From: Celoporthe dispersa
Taxonomy: Eukaryota > Ascomycota > Sordariomycetes > Diaporthales > Cryphonectriaceae
Direction of reading: 5' to 3'
Length of the DNA stretch: 64,000 nt
Assembly (NCBI GenBank): GCA_016584495.1
Contig: WAID01000003.1
Span: 6,838,501 to 6,902,500, forward strand
Part shown: in pieces, positions 11,580 to 26,000 of the stretch
How positions within the stretch are numbered: position 1 is the stretch's first letter
Layout of the letters: every line of letters begins with the position of its first letter
Made by a program: the position numbers and the translations under genes
Notes under the pieces: generated by a model
Databases searched by the model: none
Told to the model about the DNA's origin: nothing
The model's input: the letters and a program-made list of their open reading frames with translations, nothing else

Positions 11580-14048
11580 TTAATTGCCCCTAATAGCTGT
11601 CGCAGCATGAGTGTCGGCACCACCGAAGAACGGAAATCGATCATGCATGTTGTAACTCGCAAGCTCATGTGGCGACGTACCAGTGAAGGCTTGGAAGCCA
11701 CCTACCATGGGCGCTGGCGAGGCCGCGTGCCCAGAGGGCTGGCCCAGCACCGAGGTCGAAGCTCGCAGGTTACCAGAGGGGCTGCCGGGCCGGATGACAG
11801 TGTTGCCAAGTGGAGAGACATTGGGTGAGGCTCCTACGGCCACCAGTGTAGCGTTATGCTGGAAGTACGGGTTGGACTCGGGTGAAACCTGGCGCTGCTG
11901 AGGTCCATTGGGACGCTGGAGCGAGCCGAGGATGAATGGGCTGGCATTCGGGCTGGAGCCAGAGCTGTGGGCTGGTGCCCGGATGGTGAAGGCATCGTCC
12001 GAACCATCATATTTTCCGCTCTGAATGGTGCCGTCATGAAGCTGAGGGCTGGACTGCTTGGATCCAAACTGTACAATCATGTTAGTACTCGTTACCGAAC
12101 TTGTAGCTTACGCGATCATTGCCGGTGCTGGGTTGTTGAGGAAGCGAGAGATCTCATCCTTAGGTACGTACAAAGCAGTATTTGTTTACAATTTCCTCGT
12201 ACGATGAAGACGCGATGCTCGCTGCTCCGGGGGACCCAGTACCAGGAACAGTCGCCAGCGTGTTGAGGGCCGCTGCCGAGCTCTTGTTGGCGGTAGTAGA
12301 CTTGGCGTCCTTGGGCAGCGGCCTGGCCGCGCCAGTGGTCACGATCGGTGCCATCTTGCGGCCCGGTCGTGACTCTGGCTTGACCATGGTGTCCTTGGCG
12401 GCCTGCATCGCTGCTGAGAGCGAAGCACCGAAGTCGTAGCGGTTAGCGAAGGCCTGGCCACTGGGTGCTGACAAGCGAGTGGACAGGTTGTCGCTGGGAA
12501 CGCTAGGTGCCGACTTGTTGTTCTTGAGGCGGAGCGGAGGAGCAGATTCACCGAGGTAGTCGTGGATGGACTGATCGAAGTTGACCTTCCCACTATCAAA
12601 ATCATCGAAGCCGACGGGCATCGACTTGGGTCGCGGCGCAGATGAGTTGGACCTGCGGTTATGGCTCCGTGGCAGACCATTGGCTGGCCTGTTGGCAGCG
12701 CCGATGACGCCCCTCTTGCCATTCTGAGGAAGCATCTTCTTGCGGAAATCGACCTGGAAGTTGGTGCCGCTGTTGTTGTCCCAGTGCTCATGGCCATTGA
12801 CACTATAGCGGATAGCAAAGTACAGTGTCTTGGTCTCCAGGTTGGCGAGGTCCGAGAGCTTGATGCTAAAGTTGAACCTGTCGTGACCGACCTCAGCGAT
12901 CCGGGGGTTGATCTCGCACATGTACTCGGCATTGACTTCAGATGTTGTCTTCCAATAGTCCAGAGTGAAGCGGCAGGTCACAAATTTGTTGAAGGCGATG
13001 TTGGCCACGGCGACAGAACCGATCAAGAACTTGTGGTCGTTCGAAAGCCATACCCGCTCCAAGCGAACAGGTTGAGCCTTGCGGGAAGGGGTTTCCACAG
13101 GGAAGTTGTTGATGATGATTTCCCACTCAAAGGGAGGTCCCCGGCTTGCGGGCCTGTCGTTCGCGCCGAAGGGATACTCGTTATCACTATCATAGTTATC
13201 GACCGGCGAGGAGCCTGCGCTGACAGCGAGGGGACGATCGACCTGGAGGAAATGCCGGACGTGTTCGAGGTGAGAATCAAAGTGGACAGCTTTGGAGAAG
13301 GTAGGAGTTCCAGGCATGCTGGAGGGTCGACGGCGAGAGGCAGGTCGCAATGCAGGCCGAACAAGCTCGCCGGACTTCTTCCGAACCATCTGAGGCTTCC
13401 GAGGAACATCTTCGTCGTCTGAAGAGTTCGCCTCCGATGCCTCTGCTGACTTGGACATTTGCACCTCCGACACGGACCTATTATGCGCTGCCCGCCATGC
13501 GGGTGCCAGATTATCCAAAGAGCCAGTGCTGAAGCTGTGATGCATCGCCTCGCCTATCTTCTGGAGCTGAGCAGGTGGCAGAGCGATGATATCCTCAGCT
13601 TTGGGCACCTTCTGCGACTTCGGAGACACCTCGCGGTGCTGGGGTATCTGGCTGATGGCCTCCTGCAGCTCTTTCAGGTTCTCGATACGTCGGCCACGAA
13701 GCTCGGGCAGATCATCTTCGTCACTCGATGTGGATGACTCGGGTGGCGAGATGACGGCGCCCTTGGCAGTGACTTGGTATCAGTGATAGGCGGGGGAGAC
13801 TGTCGCACGCTGTTGTTGAACAGGCTCTTGAGGTCGTCCGAGGTGGCCTCGGGTGATGGCTGATTTATTGGGCCATTGTGAGATCCCACTGCCGAGGGCG
13901 TTCTCCTGTGCCGGGTCAGATACGAGGCTGACCGAGGCAAGGAAGGACGACTGCTTCCTGTCGAGCTCTGAAGGGATGATCGACGACTGGCTTCGGGCGA
14001 GGCGGGAGCTGACGAGGCAGGCGACTTGCTGGGGGGAGTGTAAGGCAT
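11580..14048 (-). CDS. PP1 regulatory subunit with RVxF motif and CBM21 domain (Gac1/Pig-like), one apparent frameshift
   Basis: Exons are 14048-12172 and 12068-11580, about 788 residues. The protein opens with MPYTPPSKSPASSAPASPE and a Ser/Pro-rich region. A PP1-docking RVxF-type motif KAVHFD lies near residue 252. A CBM21 glycogen-binding domain spans about residues 327-432 (RVWLSNDHKFLIGSVAVANI, FTLDYWKTTSEVNAEY, HWDNNSGTNFQVDF). A disordered Ser/Gly/Asn-rich tail follows. The family tethers type 1 protein phosphatase to glycogen and activates glycogen synthase. The reading frame breaks at about 13760-13768 (CTGCCAAGGG): upstream ends in QSPPPITDT, downstream continues as GAVISPPESSTSSDEDD. 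Both fit the family and no intron of credible length explains the change; one base is missing. The gene is highly conserved, so an assembly error is the likeliest reason. The intron 12171-12069 has a GTACGT donor. Confidence 0.9.
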
Positions 14049-17000
14049 CCCAGCGGCTGGAGCTGATGAACGAAGGAGGAAGGGAGAGAGCTGAGAAGGT
14101 TGATTAAGGCGAATGCGAAAGGACGCAGGCCAAGAGATGAAGAAGTTTCGAGGGCGAGATCAACGAAGCATAAGCCTGGTTGGTGCCGTTGGTAAGGCTG
14201 ACCGTCCGAGTGAAGCGTATCTGTTTGAACTCAGGTCAGTCTTCTACCTCAAGGCCCAAGCATGATATGCCGAACAAATGGTCTGAGGCTGGATGGGTGC
14301 CATAGGAAGGGGCAGCCAAGTGGTGTTTAGAACATGCACGTAGTTGGGGAGGGAGATCGCGCGATCTGAAAAGGGTGACGGGGTCGTGCTGGATGACTGG
14401 CCAGCCTTGACAGTGGCAGCATTCACTGCAGCGGCAAGGACGATTTGGAAAAAATCAGTAGTAGGTTCGAGAAGCCACTCACCAGGTGGAAAGAACGAGC
14501 AGCAAGACAAGGCGAGAGGATTACCCAGGCAATATTCCAGCAGCTGAGCAAAAGATCTAACCAAGTGCAAGAGCAAGGTCTGATGGGCAACTCGTCTCGA
14601 TCGTCAAGGTGACGAGAGTTCGAGTTGTTGGGAGACTGGATCTGTCACAGGAGGCGACGGTAAGAAGCCTGGGCCAATCGATCTCGAGGGGAGCAGGGCA
14701 CTTTTATAAGACCTCTGTTCCCTCTCTCGTGCTTCCTTCACGACGTATGAGGATGCTTGACGAGTGGTGTGGTCCGAGTAGACTTCCACCGCTCCTTCTC
14801 CCTGCTGCTGAACAAAAAACGGCCGACGACAGGCGACGTTCTTGGTCCTGATGAGTTGTCGCGGCCGGGGGGCTGCGGTGGTATACGCTGTTCGTTCGAC
14901 AGATCAAGTCGTTCGATATCGGCAGGATGTAAAGTGGACCGGGCAGCAAAAACAGTGTGGATATATGACCTGGCTGGTCCTTCTTCTTTTCGGGTGGCCG
15001 GCTCTTTCTCGTCAGTGTCGTCAGTCACTCGTAGAGAAGTAGTGGGTGGAAGTGAGACAATAGGGGTAAGAATCCAAGACAGGGCGACAGCCGTGAGCGT
15101 CTGTTCGTCAAGGAAGGGGAAGAAGAAGAAAATAGGGACGGGGTAGGGAATGCCAGTGAGGCAGTCGAGGGTAGGGAGAGTAAGGAGAGGAATGGGAGGC
15201 TCTTGGGTGCGGGAGGTGCGGGAACGGCCTTGGTTTTGAATGGCAGGAGTGTGCAGCCCACAGCCTAGGGGAGGAGGCGTGGCCAGACAGAAGCGGTAGG
15301 GGTGGGCCTAGTTCAGTTGAGTTGTTTCGCTGGGGTCATCTGGGGTACCAGCGCAGCGCTACAGGACCAGGCGCTTGCCAACAACAACAAAAAAAAAATT
15401 AAGCAAAATGCGCTGTAAAAAAAAAAAAAACCTAGTTCCCACCCAGGCAGGACAGCGCATATTCCAAGAGGCATGAACAGAATACTTTCTACTGGTACGT
15501 ACATGATCTACATCTAACCCTTGACAAGACAAATGAGAGAGAATTATCGCTTGAATTGCCACAGGATGGACGGATGCTTGGATGGAGCACAGTCGCAAGT
15601 ATTGTTGAGATGGAGGAACCGCAGGATGGGGGGATGGGCTGGGCGGAAAGGGTAGGCAGGAAATAGTGGTGGGGGGCTGATACCGCAGTGCTAGGAGTAA
15701 ACTGAGACTGGTCTGTTTTGGGGCGCCCAAAGGCCTGTGCAGAGGGAACCTAAGAAGGGGTGGCGTGTGTGCTGCTAGATCATGTACTACCACTGGAGTC
15801 CGTACTTTCTGGTGGTAGTTGCCTTGCCCAAGCTGCCAAGGAAGTGAAGCTGGTGAGAGAAGGAGGAGGGACACAGGCAAGGTCCCTGGTACTTCCACTG
15901 GCAGGGGGGGGCTTGCTGGGTGGGGTCATGGACTTGAGCAGGGAACCTGATGGGGTTTGGACTTTCGAAGTCGGGGTAGGATCCAGGATTCTAAGCGTGG
16001 ACTAGAGCAGCCTGAGGAGACCAGGGGTGGGCCAAGAACCAAGAAGGAAAAAAAAAACAAAAGACACAGGAAAATAAAATAAAATACAAAATGAGAGGGG
16101 GAAAAAAGAAAAAAGAAAAAAGAGTTGAGGGAAGGAAAGTTATAGTAAAATAGCACTGTTCCGCACTGTATCACTCTATCTCCCTCCCATAGGATTTCCA
16201 TGGTACATATCAATCACTATGGCATGTTGATCCAACACCACCACGTCCACCACGTACCATTGTCGACGATTATGGGCTTCTTTCTGTCTCCTTTCCAAGA
16301 CTGCATCTTCCTAATTACGTTTCGCTCCATCGTATCAAGAGCTGCCATGTCGGCTGACTCCCTGCATAGAAGCTCCCCACGTATACGGACGCACAGGCCT
16401 GCCACCCAACATACCTCATGCTGTCGTGGCCAGAGATGAGCATGATTCCCCCCCTCCCCCCCAACCTCTCTCTGACCTGTTCATGCCGCTCTCCCGATCT
16501 ATTCCCAACACTACATCACGTTCCCACCACGACGACGACTGGATGGCAAACGCACGAAAGGTGGAAAGATTTTCTTCTTCTTCTTTTCCCACGGCACGCC
16601 GGGCCATGCGTCTTTGTCCACGTTGCCCTGTCTTCCGCTTTTCCAGATCCAGCGTGAGCAAATCTCCGCGCTGTCCATGGGCCAACACGCTGTCAAGGTC
16701 GCATTCTGGACGCTGGAGAACGGGGTAGACGCTGGAGTCGCTGGAGACGCTCTTGAATATATGGGCCCTTCCCGCAGACCCAGTGATCCACAGCAGAGGG
16801 GATTGGCCATCGGTGGTTCAAAAATCCCACATATGTTGAGTTGGTTCCGCAGATGTGCTGCAGAAGGCTTCAAGGGGAACCAGAGGGGCCACGAGCTGTG
16901 CATATGCGAACCCCTCTCCTACCTAACAAATTGACCGCTCATCACGGCTATTGTGATTATGTGTCGAGAGAGGTTTTTTTTCTTCTTCTTTTTCTCTTCT

Positions 17001-20000
17001 TTCTCCTTTCTCTCAACAAGAAGGCATCATAAGCTCTGAGGATTCTCAGGCCGTCATGCATGTATGCGTGCCCAGCCTGAGAGAGCAGGGCAAGGTTGGC
17101 ACAGGCGATAGAGGTCCACTGATGACAGCACGTAGGCCTGGGCGATGACGTCGTACTGTGGCCCGTGGGCTGCGGTCTTAGATGCTGCTCTGTGCGCCTG
17201 TTAGGATGGTCCCCCCAAGGGCGACGGTCTAGGCCGCCTAAGCTACTGTGTCTGCTCCATATTTAGCGGTGTGAGGCACTCCAGTGCCAGCTACCTGCCT
17301 TTGTACCCACTAACAAACAGCCAAAAACGCAAGCCTGTAGGGGGAAGTCGCCGCCGATGCTGAGTCGCTGACAGGCCTACGAGGGGCGGATCCTCCATCG
17401 AATCATCAGCGCACATGGGCATTTCCCGTGGTCATCGCCATTCGCCAGTTCTTATTCTTCTTCCCTGTCGAGACCTTTGTCCCGTTTCGAGAGCATGAGA
17501 AAACTTTTCAGTCTATCGCGGCACCAACGGCGCGGCTGGCGTGCGCGGAAAGAGAATTCAGAACGCGAGTCCTCCGACGAACACGTCGCAGGCGATGGGG
17601 CAAAATGTACAGGTAAGACAAGCTAAATCTGGCTGGGGGGGTGTGGTGATCGATTGCAGTTAACAGGATGTGTTTCATCTTTTCTCGGACCATTACGGTG
17701 AGATCCAGCATCAGCCCCAAAGCTTCAGAAGAATAGGAAGGGAAAAAAAAAGCTGCACGCTGATCATCAGGAAAGCTCCGGATCCCCAGGTTTGGCGCAG
17801 TCCCACCCCGGTCCTCCTCCTCAGTCTCCCAGTCAGGTCAACTCACGAACAGATCATGCAAGGCTACGGGTCAGCCAACGTGTCCCTCCCAAAAAAAAAT
17901 CTCGAAGGACTAATCCCACTGCAGAAGCCAGCCTGACACCCGGAAGGATTGGGGCGCACAGTGCAGGCGTCCCAGTTGATCCTACCAGGAGCCATTTTTA
18001 TCGGCTGGGTATTTTTATAAGTCAAAGCTTGGGTCTAATCCCAAACAAGCAGCATGCTCTCGACCCGCCTCTCCTTACTGTGGACAGCCAGAGATCAGCG
18101 AGAAGAGGCTGAGAGGGAGGCAGAGAGGCTATCCACCGGGTTCTCATTTACTGCCAGTGCCAGCATCATACCACACCGCGTCCGGTCAGTATGGGTGCGT
18201 AAAGAAGCCCGTCTCTGCCGCTGTGCCAACGCTCAGGCCAGCACCACCTTTCCGCCGCCAGGCTCGTTACCATAGTGGAAAAGAGAGGCCGTTGTTGCTG
18301 CGCTGCCCTGATGCAGACTGCCGCCCCTCCAGCGGCAGCCTAGTAGGCCACGTTGTGAGACCCCTCTGTCGGCTGGCATACAATCCTGAACCGCTCGCCT
18401 GCACCTGATGCCAAGATGTCGTGGATCACCGCGGGCGCTGCTGCACAGGACTGACAGTTCAGAGCCCGCAGGTGCTCTCCGACCAATATTTTTGGTCTCG
18501 TGAGTGCCCCGTCAACACTATGGTCCACCTAGACGGCGGGCCTTGCGCTTGAATCAACGGCTCTGTGGACTGCCAGCACACACGGCGTTGTCTCATCCAC
18601 TCAACGGCAGCGCCGAGTACCGTGACCTACAGACACGATGTGGAGAATTACTCTATCGTAGCGCTCACACGATTCTGCTGGTACTTTGTATGATAGCGTC
18701 ATTAAATCCTGGGGCCATCATGAATCCAACCTTGTCGGAACTGCTCCTCTCAGGTGCTTCGCGGGGGACAGCACCGTGGGGAAGTGGAGAGATCAGGAGC
18801 AGTCCAAGATGGCATTCGGAGATCCAAGGATTTGACGCGGCTGAGACCAGCATCTGCGAATCATCACGAGGTCTGTTGATGCAGTCCGACCCCCAGGCCT
18901 AACCTTACCACCACCTGCTCGCTGCGTTATACAACAAGCCTGGCTATCGACCCCCAAGGCCTTGTCATGGTCTCGGCACCACCAGTGCCTGGCTGCCTCC
19001 AGGCCACTACCTCTGTTCTACTATGTACCTCACTCGCACAGTGCTGTCTCACCAACCTCGCTGCCAGAGATTGCTGCCACCTCGCGCTTTGGGTCTAACT
19101 TTCCCGTACCGGCGCCGGAGAGATATGCTATAGAAGACCTACCAACGGTGCCTCCTTGGGGGCTCTGCGACGTGAAGCTGCAGCGCTAGTCTTAGGAGCA
19201 TGCAGCTTTTTCTCCGCGGGCACAACCATCCCGGCTCCCAAGCCAGTACGCAGGGATGGGCCTGGTCAGCGAGAATTCCAGCGTGCTTCAAAGCATCGCA
19301 CAGACGAGAATCATTTATTGGAGAGACAGTGTCGGGAGCGCCTGTTAACGGTTCCCAGAGAAGTGCTCTCTCAAGTGTCTCTTCTCCCAGTCACAAGAAT
19401 GCTCGCCAGCGACGCTCATGCAAGACCTTGGATATCTATTGGCCGGTCTGCCAACAAGAGCCTCTTTTTTCCTCGTCGTCTCTCTCTCTCGCCGATCCCA
19501 TGCCAAGGGGGCTGAGATGCTCGGTTACAGTCTTTCATTGGCTCCAGTCGAGTCGAGGATCCGAGCTTCCGGATGCTCCACAGTCGTCCAGACCCAGGTC
19601 TCTAGCCATATCCCAGCCAGGCTGGTGGGCTTCTGTGGCTCTACCTTGTCAGTGGTTGATACCACCGTTGCACACCGGGTGGGGACGACGGTTGTCGTCG
19701 CTTGGCCTTTGCAAGCTGTGCTCCACTGCGAAGACGAATCTGTTGCCCCAAGACAGCGCCATCTACTGCTATCAGCCCAGCAACGCGCCAAGTGTGAGAA
19801 AACTTTGTCCACACTACTGCAATCCCCTATATAGCCGGGGAATATCACCACCATGATGAGACACACCTGGTTTCCTATTGTACTCCTCTCATGGACTATT
19901 ATGAGAGGCGTTTGACAACAGGAGGGCGCTTATCTCGCAGCCATGCACTGGGGAGGGAGGCGAAGAATTGCTCCAACATCACGCCATCCCCGCAGAACCA

Positions 20001-23000
20001 GCCGCAGTCCTGATGGCGACATGTCAGCGTGCCCAGGCAACCACTCGTGAAATTTACGCAATTGCTTGCGACAGTTATTGCGACGAAGAGTTGCATTGGA
20101 TATCCCTTCCCCCCTTCCATGAGATCGAAATGAATTGACTTTCCCCTGGTACTGGGTACTGTGGAGTCCCCTATTCGACGTCTCTGCGCCAGAAGCAGGG
20201 GAGCTCGCTAATGGCACACCGCATCTCGAGCCGAAAAGCAGCGTTCGGCAAAGGACGCGATGGAACCTTATTGAAGATCTGTTCACCGGCGTGATACCCA
20301 CGCAACCCTCTCAAATCTCTACACCGACCCTTTTGCTTGTACTAGGAGCAGCATTGTCATATTAAAGACCTCCTCCAGAGTGATCGGCAACATCCTGCGG
20401 GCGCTACAAACAATCTTGTCTCCGGCGCATAATTGGCCAAGCCCGGTCCGGCCTTCTTCCCATCCTTGTCAGACTGATAAGAAGAGGATGAGAATCAAAA
20501 ATCTCCGACAGCGGCAAAGAACCTATGATACGAACCACCCGGCTTGTGCAGACAAAGAACAGTCTGATAAAGGATGAGACCAATATGCACGCGAGATGGC
20601 TCAGTGAACGGGGAAACAAAGCCCCCTCTCTCCTCTCTTTCCCAACGCGGAATCTGCTGCGGGCTCTGTGATAGATAGGGGCCGTGAGGGGGGTGAGGTG
20701 AGGTTCAAAAAATGACAAGCTATTTCTGATTTCTGATATCATTTCTGACCGGCCCTGACCGTGCCGCGGGTGACGCAAGGGTCTCCTGATGAGGTCGATA
20801 GGACCACCTCAAAAGGGAGTCAAGGAGAATGAATGTGTCTCAGGCCAGAAAGAGTCTATCTGCCGTTTCTTTCTCAATTTTCCTCTAGCACACAATTACA
20901 CCAAGCACGCAACACCGAAACGAGCCCCGCGATCTGCAACCGGCACGTCAGAGGGATCGGTCTTGACGGCATCGTGGGCCGGCCCACTTGCGGGACGGGC
21001 GGAGGTCGCCGGGAGGTCGGCGTCATGACATGATGTGTGCCCTAGAAATCTAAATGAGGCTCACGATCCGGGATGCAACAGCGCCTTGGCCATTTTGGGA
21101 ACATGATTTTTCAAAACCTCACTCCGAGCGCTCCGAGCTCAACAACATCCCTGGTTCTCCTTGCCCTTTGTTGTTCTGACTCTCCCCTTTCTCTTTGACC
21201 GCGTGATGTTTGCAGATGCATGTGAGAGCCCGCGGCGATTGGGTCGAGCCCGAAGCCGCGAGCGATTTTCACATTCCTAAGCCGAAACTCGAATGGCTGC
21301 TGATAAGACCAAGAGATGGTCTCCACCCTGCTGATGCCGATTTACACGGAAGGCTGCAGAATGAAGGTGCTCGCCGCGTGGAGGAGGACCTGTCATTTTC
21401 CCGATATCTGTGGCGAGATCTGTTATCCGCTCGTTTGGAGTTTCCTCACTCCTCGCCCCAGGGCAACCACAGCCGAAGGACCGGTTGCGGAGATACAGCC
21501 GCAACGCAAGGCGACCTTTTTTTTCGGACCCACACCCCCTAGCCGTGTGTCTAATAGCTCGTGTAAAGTTGCGCGCTCAGCCTCGATCCTCGATTAACCT
21601 TATTGTTTGTTACACCATACGTGAGGTTTTACTTTTGACTTGAATTTCCTGCGATGCGCACGGGATCAGAAAAACGAAAAGGGCACCCAGATTGACCCAG
21701 TATGATACCATGGTAGTCGTACGACTGGGGCCGGCGCACAGGCCGCGTAGACAGCTTTGCACAAAACTCTATCGAGGAAAAAAAAGTCATCGGGTTTTGC
21801 TTGATTGGTATCAGAAGTGTTTTTGAGTGTTTTTCGTGTAGCGCCCGCCTTCCCATCATGAAACCTGCCGGTATCTCTTCTCTCTCGTCCGATACCTACC
21901 TGCCTGGTTGGCACATCGCCAGTAGCGAATGGTTACTTATCTTTCACCAAGTGGAGGCGGTGAGTAGCAGCGATAATGCGGCATCACAAAACCCGTTCAA
22001 GGTCCGTCCATGGTGGACAGAAAAAAAGAAGAAAAAAAACGTGCACACAAAGTAGTATAGAAAAAAGCTGACTCTGAATCTGCCTGCCTGGACCCAAATG
22101 TTGAGTCGTGAGGACTGGTTGGCCTATAGTACCAATGGGTTCCTACAATTATAGTGTGGACCCAGCAGGTCAGCTCTGGAAAGTGGAACTCGCATGAACC
22201 TTAATCTCGTGTCCACTGGAACGAAACAAACTCCATCGTCGTCCCATGTTCTGGGATAGCGGTGCTACTATAGTACCAGAGAGTAGTGCTACCCCATGGA
22301 GTATGTAATGTACGTACTTGCGTGTGATGGCCTCCCCCAGATATTGCTCCCCGGATTCGTGCATGTGTGCTTTTTTTTTGCGGAGAAGAACATCACAAAC
22401 GTACTTGGCTTGGAAGAGGAGGAAGAATCACGTCGGATGTTTACACTTCGGTCCTTGTGCAATGATGGGAGTATCTTGCCATGACCCACGACGGCCTTCT
22501 CCTTCCTCTCTATGAAGTAACCGTCCTGCCCAAGAGTTTGTCGGGGGGCCCAAAGGGACACAGAAAACAGACATTTGTGCGTGTTTCACAGGTCCAGTAG
22601 TCAGACTCGCTAGGCTGATTGACCAACAAGCAAGGACATACGATCAGAGACTGGGCCGGTATCTCGTGCCGCATGTTTCAAACTGAACATAGAAATGTGT
22701 AAAGACGCATGCATGGCTCGTGTTGCGGCTCAAACAATGTCATACTACAATGTAATAATAGTGAGGAGCAAATCTTTTTTCTTCTTTTTTTGTGTGTGTT
22801 GCCCACTTTGAGATTCAAAAGACCCCGCCGCCTTATCAGTTTATCAGACGCCAGTAATGCGGGGCACGTGTCGGTGCGCTCTAGACTTGAGAGGACAACA
22901 CCAATTGACCAACCACATTTCCCGTAGTGGAGTCTGATTAGTCAATAGGCTTGGTGGTCCTAGCGCTGCGGCTCTCTCTGTGAGTAATGTGGTAAGACAT

Positions 23001-26000
23001 GGCAGGGGCTACCAGGATAGCTACTCCAGCCAGTTATGTCCGTGCATCCACCCACACTACCTGGACTGGAAAAAGCCAAAAAATCCCATCTCGGGGACGT
23101 TTTCACCTTTCCCAAGCTACTATATACCTTGTCACACGCGTACCCCATACGAAGACCACTGTATGCACTCCACATCCTGTTTCAGCGTAACAGCACTCAT
23201 CCAAACTGCTGAGGTCTGGGAGGCACGGACACCGCCTGAACAGCATGCATGCAAGGACAGCAAGCTCGGCGCGGGGTCTGTCTTTCTTAGCATCCTGCGC
23301 TGACAGCGCATGCCGTGGCTCTTGTGTATGACCCGTGGGACCGTAACCATGCATGTCTAACCAATGTACTATGCACAGATGCAGTCCGCTACCGCATTAT
23401 GACCTTCGCTGGACGCCTGGATTGGATGCAGTCCCCAAGGACTGACTCGACCCAAGGCATGGATGGAGCCTACTCTGCACTCTAGGCGGCACAGGCGCTG
23501 AGACGATCATGATGCGCCGGTGCACTTCGTTTGTCCCAGCTGATGCTCCTCTCTGAAAACCCTTGCAGTTACTTCTCCGTCAGGTGACAGGCCACTGCTC
23601 TGCATCATGGTGCGAACCAGAGAAAGGCCCGCTCACCGGTCGGCGGTGCCACCAACATGGACTCGCTCCTCGAGGGATCGTCGACACCCCAAGCTACTAA
23701 ATGCTACTCTCGAGTGGAATACATACCATCGTCGACCCCGGCTACGGCGGAGATTCTCGTCCTCGAGGTGTGGGTTGATGACTTGTGTGCCCGCGCGACA
23801 GTCAAGACGGCACGCCTCACTGTCTGCTTGTGTGTGTCTGCCTCGATCGGTAGCGAACCTCGAGACCTAGCTTCCATCAGCTCTCTGTTGGCGTTGCCAA
23901 GCACGCAGGGACTGCCTGATGTTCAGGAACACTCGTCGGAACAGGGACCACGAGGCCCTGATCGGCATACGGATCTGGTTCCAACGCCGTCCAGGACGGC
24001 CTCGAGAAGGCTGTCAGGAAGATGGCATTCTCAACAATATCGACTGAATCCTGATCGCAATCTTGGGGGGCACAATCTTGCTGCCGGGCCATGCCAACTG
24101 AAAGTAGGGTGGCGCCGCTGCAATAGCGGCCGGGGAGGGTGGTGTGTGGCCTGTGTCATCCACAGGTAGTCAACGGCCGGTCGTCTAGCACAGAGAGACA
24201 TGTCGTCTACTCAGGATGCCGCGCAGCACGCTAGGCGGCCAAGGACCTGGGTCTGAGAACGCCATCGGGGCCCCGCCCACCAGCCCCAGGGCATGGATCT
24301 CAAGATGGCCTCTGCGCTTGTGCAGGCCCGGTCCCGCTGATCACCGCTGGGCCTGCCCTTTTTAATCAAGCTCCTGGGTCCTGCTGTGGCTCTGCAGCCA
24401 ATAGACTACCTGTGTGCTGTCCTGGCGGTGGCTGATGCTTGCAACAAATCTTCACGTCGCAATCAAGCTTTCCGTGATACCAGCAGCCTATGGGCACCGA
24501 GTCCGCGTGCTGGGCAGGTCGGCGGGCTGTCGCGGCCACGTCCGAATTGCGGAAGCAAGCACCTGCCCCATTCCAACTCGCTTGGGACGCAGGTGAGATG
24601 TTGTCTCTGCCTGGGTTCAGAACGAGGGACGGAGAACCAGGTGGATATCACTCAGCGACGTGGTCGTTCGTGATACCATCGTCGATCAAGCCACGTGCCA
24701 GGTCGACACATACCCAGACAACTTGTGGGTCGCAAATTCTGGGAATGGTTTGCAAATCGTCTCGCCAGCACTTCCCAACCGCATTGCGGCATGCCCACAA
24801 AGGAGCGCTTGGGGCGTCTCTCTGGAGCGAACACGGCCTCTGGACGGACTGCGCCGTAAAACGCAGCCAGAGAAAAAAGAGGAAGGGAACAAAAGAGCAA
24901 AGCCCGAATTGTCAAGGCCCCTGGTCGCGTTCAGAAAAGTCCGGAGCTTTTGAGGCAGAATGCAACCATAAGTGGTCTAGGCCTATTCCACGATGCAGAA
25001 GGTTGGTCCTCAATGACGTCGGGCCGCGTTTCACACACACGGCCGCCATCGAACGCTATGCTGCCAGATCGAAGAAGCTCAACCCCGGCGTCAGAAAACG
25101 TCGGCCCCACAGCGTCCTGTAGTGGGCCTCGAAGGACGCTGTCAAGCGACCTACAGCGCCTCCGCCCCCAGAAAAATCCACTGGGCCAGGATATTCCAGC
25201 AGGGCCCGCAGGCAGTATTCGTGGGCACTGTAGGGCCTGGGGTTTGGCAAGCGAGGGAGCACGGCCGCTGAAGGAATCAAGGACAGCGTTCAACTTCTGG
25301 TTCAACTTGTGGCCTGAGCTGCTGAAATTTTGACTGCTCATCTATGCTCTCCTACCCATGAGCCTTTTCGGTGAGGCCTGGGTGGGCCCTTACACCCCAG
25401 CACACCGTGACGCCGAGCAGGAGGTTCTGCCGGAACTCATGTCACCGGGGCTTTCGGGCGAGGGGGCCACAAATTCGACTCAACCAAATAATCCTGGGCA
25501 ATTTCAGAAAGAAAAAAAAAATCAAGGCGGATGCCTTGCTCTGCCCAAAACATGACAGCTCCGGCTGGGAAGTCGAGTGACGATGGCTTGCTTTTCCCAA
25601 GACCAATCTCCGACGTGCAGAGTACGATCCTACCGCCAATGCTCCCCCCTGGGACGACGGAGCCAGTTATGCTGCGCCTCGTCTGACCTCAGCAAGCTGA
25701 TGCTCCCAAAGAAAAGTCGCACGATCTCATGCCGTGCAGCCTTTTCTTGTGCCGTCGACTTCTCAGCTGACTGATGAAGCCATTTTCAATGACGCTCAAA
25801 GGTACTCATGGACCGGACCTATTTTCCAGGGAAATAAGGACTCTCCTAATTTGGTGGCGCGTCGAAACAAGGAAATTTGCATAGCGGGATTCCATCCAGC
25901 TTCTGCACTGACCGAGCGTTTGTCTCCGATCATGTGCCTGCCTCCCGGCTCCTCGGGTCCTCAGGTACGCGGCCATGGATTGTGAGACCAAATGGATCAA

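Noticed and set aside
12661..13422. 253-codon frame antisense to the PP1 subunit
   Set aside because: Shadow frame opposite a clear CBM21 domain.
15359..15898. 179-codon minus-strand frame rich in Leu, Pro and Phe
   Set aside because: Driven by poly-pyrimidine and poly-A tracts; no family resemblance.
19200..19856. 218-codon open frame in the gene-poor region, with an overlapping 138-codon frame
   Set aside because: No recognisable motif, an unusual Ser/Pro/Cys/Trp-rich composition and no supporting neighbour; long chance frames are expected in GC-rich DNA.
23657..24169. 170-codon open frame
   Set aside because: No motif, overlaps other chance frames, no start or promoter support.
24490..25122. 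210-codon open frame
   Set aside because: Composition is not protein-like and no family is recognisable.
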